From the NCBI RefSeq assembly GCF_034259325.1, contig NZ_JAXIVS010000015.1, positions 38,515 through 102,514 of the forward strand: a stretch of 64,000 bases of DNA, written 5' to 3'. Positions 54,910-62,330 of this stretch are shown here, piece by piece (the first letter of the stretch is position 1; each line of letters begins with the position of its first letter). Made by a program: the position numbers and the translations under genes. The notes beneath the pieces were generated by a model. The model was not told the origin of the DNA. It saw only the letters and a list, made by a program, of their open reading frames with translations, and made no database searches. This DNA comes from Hyalangium ruber (GTDB lineage Bacteria; Myxococcota; Myxococcia; Myxococcales; Myxococcaceae).

Positions 54910-56057
54910 CCTCCAACGCCCCTAGAGACCTGCGCAGGCGTGCACTTCGGCTGGTCCAAGACCGCAAACATCCGCTCTACCTGTTCGCGCTTAAACCTGA
55001 TGAACTGTTCCAGATCGCGGACATCTCGAGAGTGTCCCGTGACGGTGGAGGCGATCTCATCGGCTACCAGCGTCCGGAGGTCCGGAAGCACGTCCAGAAC
55101 ATCGTCGACTATCTGAACAGCAACTCGGGGCAGGTGCTCTTCCCGAACACCCTCATTCTCGCCCTTTCTTCGGCAGTCAGATTCGTTCAAGTACGCGGGC
55201 CGAAAGTTGAGGGCGACGGCGTTGGTGAGGCCGGCACGCTCATTCTGCGCCTGCCGCGCTCCGGTGAGCGCAAGCCCGCCTGGATTGTGGACGGCCAGCA
55301 GCGTGCCCTAGCGATCTCTCGGGCGAGGAGGAGCGATCTTCCTATCCCGGTGAGCGCATTCATCGCGGATGACCTGGAAACGCAGCGCGAGCAGTTCCTT
55401 CGGGTCAACAGCTCCAAACCGCTCCCGCGCGGCCTCATTTCCGAACTTCTGCCCCAGGTCTCCACGGTTCTTCCGCCCAATCTGTCTGCCCGTCGTGCTC
55501 CGGCTGCATTGTGCGAGTCCCTGAACCGGGACCCGTCCTCGCCGTTCTATGGCCTGATCCGGCGCTCTTCAGCAGACCGGCGGCAGCGCAAGGGAACCGT
55601 GGTGTCGGACACAGCCCTCATTCAGGTCTTGCAGGAGAGCTTCAGCTCCCCGAATGGCTGCCTCTTTGCGTACCGCAATCTTGCGACAGGGGAGACGGAC
55701 TTCGAGCGTATCCAGCGGCTCCTCCAGGTGTACTGGAGCGCAGTGAAGGACACGTTCCCGAACGCCTGGGGCCTGCCTCCGACTCAGAGCCGCCTTATGC
55801 ACAGCGTCGGTCTCAAGGCCATGGCGCGGCTTATGGACCGCGTGATGAGCACTGCGGACGTTGATGACCGGTCCCTGCCGAACCGCGTCAGGAAGGAACT
55901 GGCCCCGCTGCGTACCAAGTGCAACTGGACCGCCGGGACCTGGGAGGAGCTCGGCGGACTGCGTTGGAATGAGCTTCAAAATGTCCCAAACCATGTCCGC
56001 ATTCTGACGAACCACATTCAGCGACTTCACCTGAACGGTGCAGGAACGGGACGATGA
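54906..56057 (+). CDS. dpdB: DGQHR-domain protein, DpdB-like (copy 1)
   Basis: 383 residues. The ParB/DndB-type DGQHR motif is IVDGQQRALAI near residues 127-137, preceded by LIGYQRPEVRKHV near 51-63 and followed by FLRVNSSKPLPRGLISELL near 165. A helical C-terminal domain contains SRLMHSVGLKAMARLMD near 298. DpdB of known Dpd clusters is a DGQHR/ParB-like ATPase that assists DpdA in inserting preQ0 into DNA. The start overlaps the upstream stop and the stop overlaps dpdA, both as ATGA. A second homologue follows dpdA. Assignment to DpdB rather than another DGQHR family rests on the dpdA coupling. Confidence 0.83.
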   Translation: MTSNAPRDLRRRALRLVQDRKHPLYLFALKPDELFQIADISRVSRDGGGDLIGYQRPEVRKHVQNIVDYLNSNSGQVLFPNTLILALSSAVRFVQVRGPKVEGDGVGEAGTLILRLPRSGERKPAWIVDGQQRALAISRARRSDLPIPVSAFIADDLETQREQFLRVNSSKPLPRGLISELLPQVSTVLPPNLSARRAPAALCESLNRDPSSPFYGLIRRSSADRRQRKGTVVSDTALIQVLQESFSSPNGCLFAYRNLATGETDFERIQRLLQVYWSAVKDTFPNAWGLPPTQSRLMHSVGLKAMARLMDRVMSTADVDDRSLPNRVRKELAPLRTKCNWTAGTWEELGGLRWNELQNVPNHVRILTNHIQRLHLNGAGTGR

Positions 56058-57289
56058 GGTACTTCCTCCCCGACAGCCAGGATCTCGTCGACCCTAGCTT
56101 CGACTTTGACACCGAGCGCCGGTTGGCTACGCGCCAGCGGCAGCGAGACGACCTCTACGCGCACGAGGTCTTCACCGAGCGCGCCTACGACGGCATCCTG
56201 GTGTCCAAGGGCATCGTGGACGGCTTCGGTGCCACCACGAGCCGCTATACCCTCGCCCAGCGACAGCGCCTGCTGCGCACCGGGGCGCCGGACTTTTTCC
56301 GACTCTCGCGGGTGAAGTGGGGCGCCATCCCAATGATGGGGGACTGCGGCGCGTTCACCTACGTGAAGGAAGAGAAGCCACCGTACACCGTGGAAGATCT
56401 AGCCTCCTTCTACGTAGAGTGCGGCTTCGACTACGGTATCTCACTCGACCACGTCATCTTGGCCTACCAGCCCGAGTGGGACCAAACTGGTGCGTTGGCG
56501 GAGATGCAGGAGCGCCAAGAGCTCACGCTTTCGCTAGCCCAGAACTTCTTCGACCTTCATCAGCGCGACGCCCTCCCCTTCACCCCGCTCGGCGTGGCGC
56601 AGGGATGGAGCCCGCGCTCCTATGCGCGCTCGCTCAAGGAACTCCAGCGAATCGGCTACCGGTACGTGGCAGTAGGGGGCATGGTCCCGCTCAAGACGCA
56701 CGAAATCCTGGCGACGCTTCGGGAAATGAACTGCGTGCGGCGCGACGACACGCGCCTGCACCTGCTCGGTATCAGCCGCATTGAGACCGTTCAGGACTTC
56801 GCCCGGCTCGGCGTGGCTAGCTTCGACAGCACCGCGCCGCTTCGGCAAGCATTTAAAGACGGCAAGGACAACTTCTACACTCTCCAGCGTACCTATACTG
56901 CAGTGCGAATTCCGCAGGTCGAGGGTAACCCGAAGCTTCAGAAACTCATCTCCTCAGGCAAGCTAAATCAGGAGCGGGCGCGGGAACTCGAAAAGGCCTG
57001 TCTGGAGGCCATGCGCCGCTTCGACGCGGGCGAGGTCAAGGTAGACCACGTCCTTGAGCGCCTCAGTCGCTATGAAGAGTTCTACGACGGGGAGGCCTCG
57101 CACCAGGACGCCTACCGGGAAGTCCTAGAAGTGCGCCCCTGGAAGCACTGCCCGTGCGACGTGTGCCGCACACTTGGCTACCACATCATTCTCTTTCGCG
57201 GGGCCGAGCGCAACCGGCGCCGCGGCTTCCACAACACCTGGGTGTTCTATCGCCGCCTGCAGCGCGAACTGGGGCTTGCTGCAGCCTGA
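56054..57289 (+). CDS. dpdA: DpdA-type DNA-guanine transglycosylase (TGT paralogue)
   Basis: 411 residues. DpdA exchanges guanine in DNA for preQ0, using the tRNA-guanine transglycosylase fold. Motifs in order: YDGILVSKGIVDG near 45-57, GAIPMMGDCGAFTYV near 90-104, GFDYGISLDHVI near 124-135 with an active-site Asp, TPLGVAQGWSPRSYARSL near 177, VAVGGMVPLKTHEIL near 205, GVASFDSTAPLRQAF near 253-267 with the second Asp, and a zinc site from CPCDVC (366, 368, 371) with His in GFHN near 393. The latter is the TGT CxCxxC...H arrangement. It is central in a coupled operon between two DGQHR genes, inside an island with que genes; this context separates it from housekeeping Tgt. Confidence 0.92.
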   Translation: MRYFLPDSQDLVDPSFDFDTERRLATRQRQRDDLYAHEVFTERAYDGILVSKGIVDGFGATTSRYTLAQRQRLLRTGAPDFFRLSRVKWGAIPMMGDCGAFTYVKEEKPPYTVEDLASFYVECGFDYGISLDHVILAYQPEWDQTGALAEMQERQELTLSLAQNFFDLHQRDALPFTPLGVAQGWSPRSYARSLKELQRIGYRYVAVGGMVPLKTHEILATLREMNCVRRDDTRLHLLGISRIETVQDFARLGVASFDSTAPLRQAFKDGKDNFYTLQRTYTAVRIPQVEGNPKLQKLISSGKLNQERARELEKACLEAMRRFDAGEVKVDHVLERLSRYEEFYDGEASHQDAYREVLEVRPWKHCPCDVCRTLGYHIILFRGAERNRRRGFHNTWVFYRRLQRELGLAAA

Positions 57290-57312
57290 CTCCTCTCCAC
57301 GCGAGGACCACA

Positions 57313-58470
57313 ATGAACGAGACGCTACGCATCCCGGCCATCGAGGTGAAGCAGTCCGAGCGCCGCACGCTCTATACCTTCGCGGTGGACGGCAAGCTCG
57401 TGCACCGCTTCGCCACGATCTCCCGCATCCGCCGCTCCGAGGACGGGAATTTAAGTGGCTATCAGCGCCCCGAGGTGCTCTCGCACATCGAGGAGATCCG
57501 CAATTACGTAGAGAGCGAGTCGCCTATGGTGCCCAATGCCGTGGTCATCGCTTTCGACTCGCGGGTGCGCTTCGAACCTTTCGCCGGGCCCCAAAGCCCC
57601 TACTCTCGGATGGGCGAACTCGTCGTTCCCGTAGATGAGAGCCTGCCTGAGGAGCGGCGTCCGGGGTTCATCGTGGACGGGCAACAACGCTTGGCAGCCA
57701 TCCGCGATGCGAACGTCGCGCAGTTCCCGGTGTGCGCCAGTGGTTTCATTACGGATGATGTGCGCGAGCAAACGGAGCAGTTCATCCTCGTAAACTCTAC
57801 GAAGCCCCTTCCTAAAGGACTTATCTACGAGTTGCTTCCGAACACGGATGCGCAGCTACCCTCACTGCTGTCGCGGCGAAAGCTGCCCTCTCTGCTGCTC
57901 ACGCGGCTCAATACCCGTGATTCATCACCATTGAAGGGGATGATCCAGACTGCCACAACGCCGGGCGGAATTATTAAGGACAACTCCATCCTGAAGATGC
58001 TGGAGAACTCCTTGAGCGACGGAGTGCTCTACAGGATGAACCAAGCGGGCGGGGACGAGTTGGAGGTCGAGCAGATACTCGGCGTCCTTTTCTCCTTCTG
58101 GTCCGCAGTAAGGGAGGTTTTCTCCAAAGAATGGGGCAAGAAACCCAAGGACTCACGCCTGCTGCACGGCGCGGGCGTGGTGAGTCTCGGATTCCTCATG
58201 GATGCCATCTCCGAGCGCTACCGCAACAAGGGATTGCCTACGAAGGACCAGTTCGCCAAGGACCTCTCTCCCCTTAAGGAACTCTGCCGCTGGTCCGACG
58301 GCTACTGGGACTTCGGTCAGAATCAACAGCGCAAGTGGGACGAGATTCAGAACACCAAGAAGGACATCGCCCTGCTATCCAATCACCTGGTCATTCAGTA
58401 CAAAGCCCTAGTGTGGAACCGTGCCCCCACCGCTCGAGGGCGGCAACTAGAGCTGAGCCCGCAAGCATAA
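57313..58470 (+). CDS. dpdB: DGQHR-domain protein, DpdB-like (copy 2)
   Basis: 385 residues from an ATG with a GAGGA site, 23 bases after dpdA. FIVDGQQRLAAI lies near 119-130, LSGYQRPEVLSHIEEI near 48, FILVNSTKPLPKGLIYELLP near 158 and PKDSRLLHGAGVVSLGFLMD near 280. It has the same architecture as the gene before dpdA but is clearly diverged, so this is not a recent duplication. The tandem may form a heteromer, or each copy may serve a different step. Downstream there is a 161-base gap before the convergent HNH gene. Confidence 0.83.
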   Translation: MNETLRIPAIEVKQSERRTLYTFAVDGKLVHRFATISRIRRSEDGNLSGYQRPEVLSHIEEIRNYVESESPMVPNAVVIAFDSRVRFEPFAGPQSPYSRMGELVVPVDESLPEERRPGFIVDGQQRLAAIRDANVAQFPVCASGFITDDVREQTEQFILVNSTKPLPKGLIYELLPNTDAQLPSLLSRRKLPSLLLTRLNTRDSSPLKGMIQTATTPGGIIKDNSILKMLENSLSDGVLYRMNQAGGDELEVEQILGVLFSFWSAVREVFSKEWGKKPKDSRLLHGAGVVSLGFLMDAISERYRNKGLPTKDQFAKDLSPLKELCRWSDGYWDFGQNQQRKWDEIQNTKKDIALLSNHLVIQYKALVWNRAPTARGRQLELSPQA

Positions 58471-58631
58471 AACACTTCATCATTGTTACGAGGTGGCGGG
58501 CATACACGGAGCCCACTCTCATGAAGCCCCCCGCCACTCTCTTCCATCGCACATCACATTTCCAAGCGACACACGTCACTGCGGGTGGTAAGTCGACCGA
58601 AGTTGCGCAACCAGCGCGAGTGCAACGACTT

Positions 58632-59354
58632 CTACGCCGCAACGCCTAGACGCAAACGTCGAACCTGCATCTCCGCGCGACGCATTTGCTCCTCACGATT
58701 CTTTCGCATGTGCATATCACAGAGGACGCGAAGATTGTCGAAGATTAGTCGGCCGCCATTTGCCACGGGTATTCTCGGAGCCACGTTCATCTCGCTTGAG
58801 ACAGATGATTCGTCGCATCCAAGCACCTCACAGCGTCCTCGAAATCTAGACAGAACGCAAAATCGCATTCGATAGGTAATGTCGCCAGGATCGTCAAAAA
58901 ACGGCATTCCCATTACCCAATGCAGCAGCGAACTCTTGCCCAAGTTGCACTTCTGGCAAAGCAGTTGGTAATTATCGACTTCCGACCTACCAAAGAAAGC
59001 AACCGGGACAATATGATCAACCTGAGGTTTCACCCCTGCTCTGAGTTCAATTCCGCAAAGCGCACACCGATAGTTCTGCGCCTCCTCAATCCTCAGATAT
59101 TCATCGTGACTTAGTCGCGGCCCGCGCTTGGTTTCCTCCAGTCTTTCCACCAAACTCTCGGGAGGCGTCACCCCGAGAACACTTTCGAGGAATCCTTCAA
59201 GGTGCTCTGGTTTTACACGAGCATTCGGAACACACCGCCAGAACCCTCGCAGTTTCACCTCTTGCAACTTCTCCTGAAGAGCTTCGGAGAGGTCGACGCC
59301 GAGTTCAGCACATGCTTGAGTCAGTTCTTCAAGCAGTTGCTTTGAGGCATCCAT
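58632..59354 (-). CDS. HNH endonuclease with two HNH-like zinc modules
   Basis: 240 residues from ATG (MDASKQLLEEL) with an AAAGG site; a TTG at 59372 overlaps the upstream stop and is less likely. After a helical N-terminus, the canonical HNH module at about 92-140 has CALC (97, 100), the DHI catalytic block (113-115), the conserved Asn at 128 and CQKCNLGK (133-140). A second module at about 175-216 has CEVLGC, NVAPRIPVANGGRLIFDN and CDMH, but lacks the DH pair, so it may be structural. It is co-directional with, and 14 bases after, the third DGQHR gene. It is a candidate restriction component of the island. Confidence 0.87.
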   Translation of the reverse strand: MDASKQLLEELTQACAELGVDLSEALQEKLQEVKLRGFWRCVPNARVKPEHLEGFLESVLGVTPPESLVERLEETKRGPRLSHDEYLRIEEAQNYRCALCGIELRAGVKPQVDHIVPVAFFGRSEVDNYQLLCQKCNLGKSSLLHWVMGMPFFDDPGDITYRMRFCVLSRFRGRCEVLGCDESSVSSEMNVAPRIPVANGGRLIFDNLRVLCDMHMRKNREEQMRRAEMQVRRLRLGVAA

Positions 59355-59368
59355 TTCGCACTTGCCTT

Positions 59369-60874
59369 TCAAGACTTCCTGGCTCGCGCATTCGTATCCA
59401 ACTGCAGGCTCTCCTTCTTCAAGAAGTTAGCGAGTTCTGCGATATCGTTGTTGGTGTTTTGGCGAGTCGAAACTTCCTTGGTGTAGTTTGTCTTCGCCTT
59501 CTCGGTTGAGTCCTGTGTCTCAATCAAGCTCCAAACCACCCTCGTTCGCAACCGGGTCAAGCTCGCTTCGAGGTCGGACCAGAGTTCCGGGCTATCCAGA
59601 TCCCCATGGTTGGAGAACAATTGTTCGAGCTTGTTGGCTAGAAGGAACGCCATTGCCCGCAGCCCGGCCCCGTGCATCAGCCTTGAGTCCTTTGGCTTCT
59701 GCCCCCATGCCACTGGCCAAACCTTCTTAACCAACTCGTACGAGCGCTTCACAACTGACGCGAGTCGCTCTGGATTCTCACCAAAGTCAACGCTTGAGTT
59801 CGCAAACGTGCTCACGACCTGAAACAGCGAGTTGTACGCAATCGGCGGGCGCTTGTCGTTCTTAACACCAGGATATTGAATAAGCCCCTTAAATGGCGAG
59901 GAAGGATCATCAAGCGCCAGCGCCTTGGCGGCAAGCGCCCGCGCACGTTCCTTCTGGAGGTAGCCAACGCTCTGATCATCCATGGAGGCCAACAGAGCAC
60001 GCGAAAACTGCGTTTCAATCTTTTGCGTACTGTTTGCAATCATGAATACGCGCTTGGCCGCATCAGCATCTCCCACGTTCGCGTTCACAGAGATCTGAAA
60101 CGCTTTAACCTTGTCGACATCCACCAAAGCCAAAGCAGCAGTTCTCTGCTGACCATCTACAAGCACCGCTGACTTCTCTTCATCGAACGCGGCTCTGCGG
60201 AAGGGGAAATCAAGCTCAACGGTACGAAACCGTTGCGCCATCATGTTCGCTTGGTGCGGAATAGGAACCGTTGTGAATTCCGACAAAGGCTTGATTCGAA
60301 TGAACGACTCGGGCGCTTCGTCCTCGGCTTCGGGCTCAACTACACGGTCTTCCTGAAGTACCAACAACACAGAGTTAGGGATCTGCGTTCCATTGCTGAT
60401 CCCCTGCGCAATCTCGGCCACATGCTTCTCGATCTCGCCGCGTTGGTTGCCGGTCCCTGCAAGAGAGTCAAGCCGATCAATACGAGCAATTGACCTAATG
60501 AGCCGCGCCTCGCAAGTGAATTGGAACCGTCGCTCTTCGTTGCCGAGGTCCGCCTCGACAGCAATCAATCGCAGCCGTTCCGGCGCAGTCCCTGCCTTCC
60601 GATAGAGCATGATCCCATCAGGATCGAAGGGACGCTGAGTCTGAGTACTCACCTCAAGGATGACATCAGCAACCAACTTCGCGAGCGCCGAGCGCACGTC
60701 TGCAGTGCTGACCCCAGAGAGCAACTGCTCAACATCCTTTTCAGATAGAAGTGGGTCGTCCAACTGCACGAAAAGACTAGTTACCTTTTCAGTTGGAGTT
60801 CCATCGCCACTGCCAATGAGAGCAGCAAGCTCCAGTTCTTCTTTGCGGAAATTGCACCTGAGCTGAGAGTTCAT
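59369..60874 (-). CDS. Long DGQHR-domain protein (third DpdB/DndB-like paralogue)
   Basis: 501 residues from ATG (MNSQLRCNFRK) with an AAGGA site; an ATG at 60979 would add 35 residues. An N-terminal extension of about 120 residues, not present in the two DpdB-like proteins, precedes the domain. VLVDGQQRTAALAL lies near 237-250, VFMIANSTQKIETQFSRALL near 270, and PKDSRLMHGAGLRAMAFLL near 393 is shared with the other two. Codon use is less GC-biased than that of neighbouring chromosomal genes, suggesting recent transfer. It is paired with an HNH nuclease gene 14 bases downstream, a common layout for DGQHR/DndB-like defence genes. Its exact function is unknown. Confidence 0.85.
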   Translation of the reverse strand: MNSQLRCNFRKEELELAALIGSGDGTPTEKVTSLFVQLDDPLLSEKDVEQLLSGVSTADVRSALAKLVADVILEVSTQTQRPFDPDGIMLYRKAGTAPERLRLIAVEADLGNEERRFQFTCEARLIRSIARIDRLDSLAGTGNQRGEIEKHVAEIAQGISNGTQIPNSVLLVLQEDRVVEPEAEDEAPESFIRIKPLSEFTTVPIPHQANMMAQRFRTVELDFPFRRAAFDEEKSAVLVDGQQRTAALALVDVDKVKAFQISVNANVGDADAAKRVFMIANSTQKIETQFSRALLASMDDQSVGYLQKERARALAAKALALDDPSSPFKGLIQYPGVKNDKRPPIAYNSLFQVVSTFANSSVDFGENPERLASVVKRSYELVKKVWPVAWGQKPKDSRLMHGAGLRAMAFLLANKLEQLFSNHGDLDSPELWSDLEASLTRLRTRVVWSLIETQDSTEKAKTNYTKEVSTRQNTNNDIAELANFLKKESLQLDTNARARKS

Positions 60875-61617
60875 CGGCAATCCTTGGATGTAGAAGGATG
60901 TTCGAACGAGGGAGAATGAATCTACTCTACGTCCATCACGTTCCGCTCGACTAGACGTAAGTTCCGAGGGGGACTTCATATCGCCGTCGCCTTTGACTAC
61001 GTCAGCCCCCTAGCATGCATGTTGCCCTCGGGCAGGCGCTCACTCGCGGTAAAGTGAATCAGCTCGGCAAACTTTGAGCACGGAAGCGTCGTCTTGGACC
61101 CTGGTGCCGAGTTGCTTGAGGAAGTATGGGACGCCCACGTTCTCGCAAGCGTCGTGCAGTTCCCGCGCCCAGACGAGATCGAAAGCAGGAGCGTCCCTCC
61201 AGGACTGCTGTGCGCCAGACAGCGCCCTGCACAAGGGTCTGCCGACGCAAGGGCTGCTGCTACGTAGCGACGAAGAGCCACACCGTCCAGAGCTCTGCCT
61301 CTGCTGTGGCATGAAGCTCTGACCCAAGCCGCTGCCCCGCTCGCCACACTTCCATGACCTGCGACACACGACTGCCACCCTGCTGCTCAAGGCCGGAGTC
61401 CCGCTGGCCACCCTGCAGCGAATCCTCCACCGCTAGGGCCCAGCCATCATCACGGAGGTGTACGGACACCTCGTCGTGGAGGACATGCGCAAGAGCCTCA
61501 ACCAGCTCGCCTTCCGAACCATGGCTCCTACATCTACCCATGAGGTTCCATTGGCCCTGGCTGCTGCTGGATCTGGGCCCGCTCCGCTTGCTGCCAGTTT
61601 GCGGCTGAAGGCCAGGG

Positions 61618-61648
61618 CCCAAAAGGTGAAGGCCCTGGAGTCACCGGC
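61618..61648 (+). repeat. Right direct repeat (putative attR) of the island
   Basis: 31 bases identical to 52147-52177. It coincides with one arm of the terminator hairpin downstream of tRNA-Pro, 28 bases from the tRNA 3' end. Confidence 0.8.
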
Positions 61649-61675
61649 TTTCACCGGAAACTCCAGGGCCTTCGA
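61621..61675 (-). terminator. Terminator of tRNA-Pro
   Basis: A 13-bp perfect inverted repeat (61629-61641 with 61660-61672), extended internally by CCGG pairing, is followed on the minus strand by CACCTTTT. It is directly downstream of the tRNA gene. Confidence 0.8.
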
Positions 61676-61752
<77 letters not shown>

Positions 61753-61848
61753 GTACTTCCCGTCAGAAACGGGCCGCCCTTATGCCCCCACACGACGTCA
61801 TCGTCAAGCAAGAGCCGCAGGCAGCCGTACAAAAACCACCAGCTCGCT

Positions 61849-62238
61849 TCAGGACTTCCCGTCCGACTCCTCCTCGGACTCGAACTCCTCGGAGTCGAAC
61901 TCGTCATGCTCGTCCGCCTCCTCCTCGCGCGCGTCGATCTCCGCGTGGTTCTCCGGAGGCGCCTCGCCGTTGAGCGCGCTCTTGAGCACCTGGCTCGGCC
62001 GGAAGGTCAGCACCCGACGGGCCGAGATCTCGATCTCCTTGCCGGTCTGCGGATTGCGCCCCACCCGCGCCTTCTTCTGCCGCACCTGGAAGTTGCCGAA
62101 CCCGGAGATCTTGATCTTGTCCCCGCGCTCCAGCGTCTCCTTCAAGGTGTCGAAGACGAGCTCGACGATCTCCGCCGACTCCTTCTTGGAGAAGCCGACC
62201 TTCTCGTACACGCCCTCGATGATGTCCGCCTTCGTCAT
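61849..62238 (-). CDS. ihfA: Integration host factor alpha / HU-family DNA-binding protein with acidic tail
   Basis: 129 residues from ATG (MTKADIIEGVYEKVG) with a GGGAG site. The HU/IHF fold covers residues 1-92: KESAEIVELVFDTLKETLER, KISGFGNFQVRQKKARVGRN and the DNA-bending arm TGKEIEISARRVLTFRPSQ. The remaining 35 residues form an unusual Asp/Glu/Ser-rich tail (EEEADEHDEFDSEEFE...). Location just downstream of pheT is the classical position of ihfA. The acidic tail could modulate DNA binding by mimicking DNA. IHF is also a usual cofactor for tyrosine integrases. Confidence 0.93.
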   Translation of the reverse strand: MTKADIIEGVYEKVGFSKKESAEIVELVFDTLKETLERGDKIKISGFGNFQVRQKKARVGRNPQTGKEIEISARRVLTFRPSQVLKSALNGEAPPENHAEIDAREEEADEHDEFDSEEFESEEESDGKS

Positions 62239-62330
62239 ACGCTCCCTCGGCAACCCTTCTGTGCGGTGAAGCCTGCGGATGCTGACAGCCTTCCCAGAGG
62301 GGTGTCAACCCTCTGACTTCACTCAGGAAT

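Larger units (their letters stand above)
52147..61648. mobile_element. Genomic island at tRNA-Pro(GGG) with a Dpd-type DNA modification system
   Basis: The segment is bounded by a 31-bp perfect direct repeat and lies directly downstream of the tRNA-Pro gene. It holds a tyrosine integrase remnant reading toward that tRNA at the right end. Cargo: queD, queE and a decayed queC (minus); a YaaA/DUF6884-like gene, dpdB-like, dpdA and a second dpdB-like gene (plus); an HNH endonuclease and a third DGQHR protein (minus). Base composition drops toward its right half (58.5-61 kb), where neighbouring chromosomal genes are far more GC-rich. The ancestral locus was probably EEP gene - tRNA-Pro - ihfA - pheT. 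Boundaries rest on the repeat alone. Confidence 0.8.

Noticed and set aside
58391..58642. 83-codon minus-strand frame between the second dpdB-like and HNH genes
   Set aside because: It overlaps the end of the dpdB-like gene antisense and has no ribosome-binding site or conserved feature.
60875..61073. Possible small genes between the third DGQHR gene and the integrase remnant
   Set aside because: Short frames only, no start signals or codon bias; treated as promoter region plus degraded integrase DNA.
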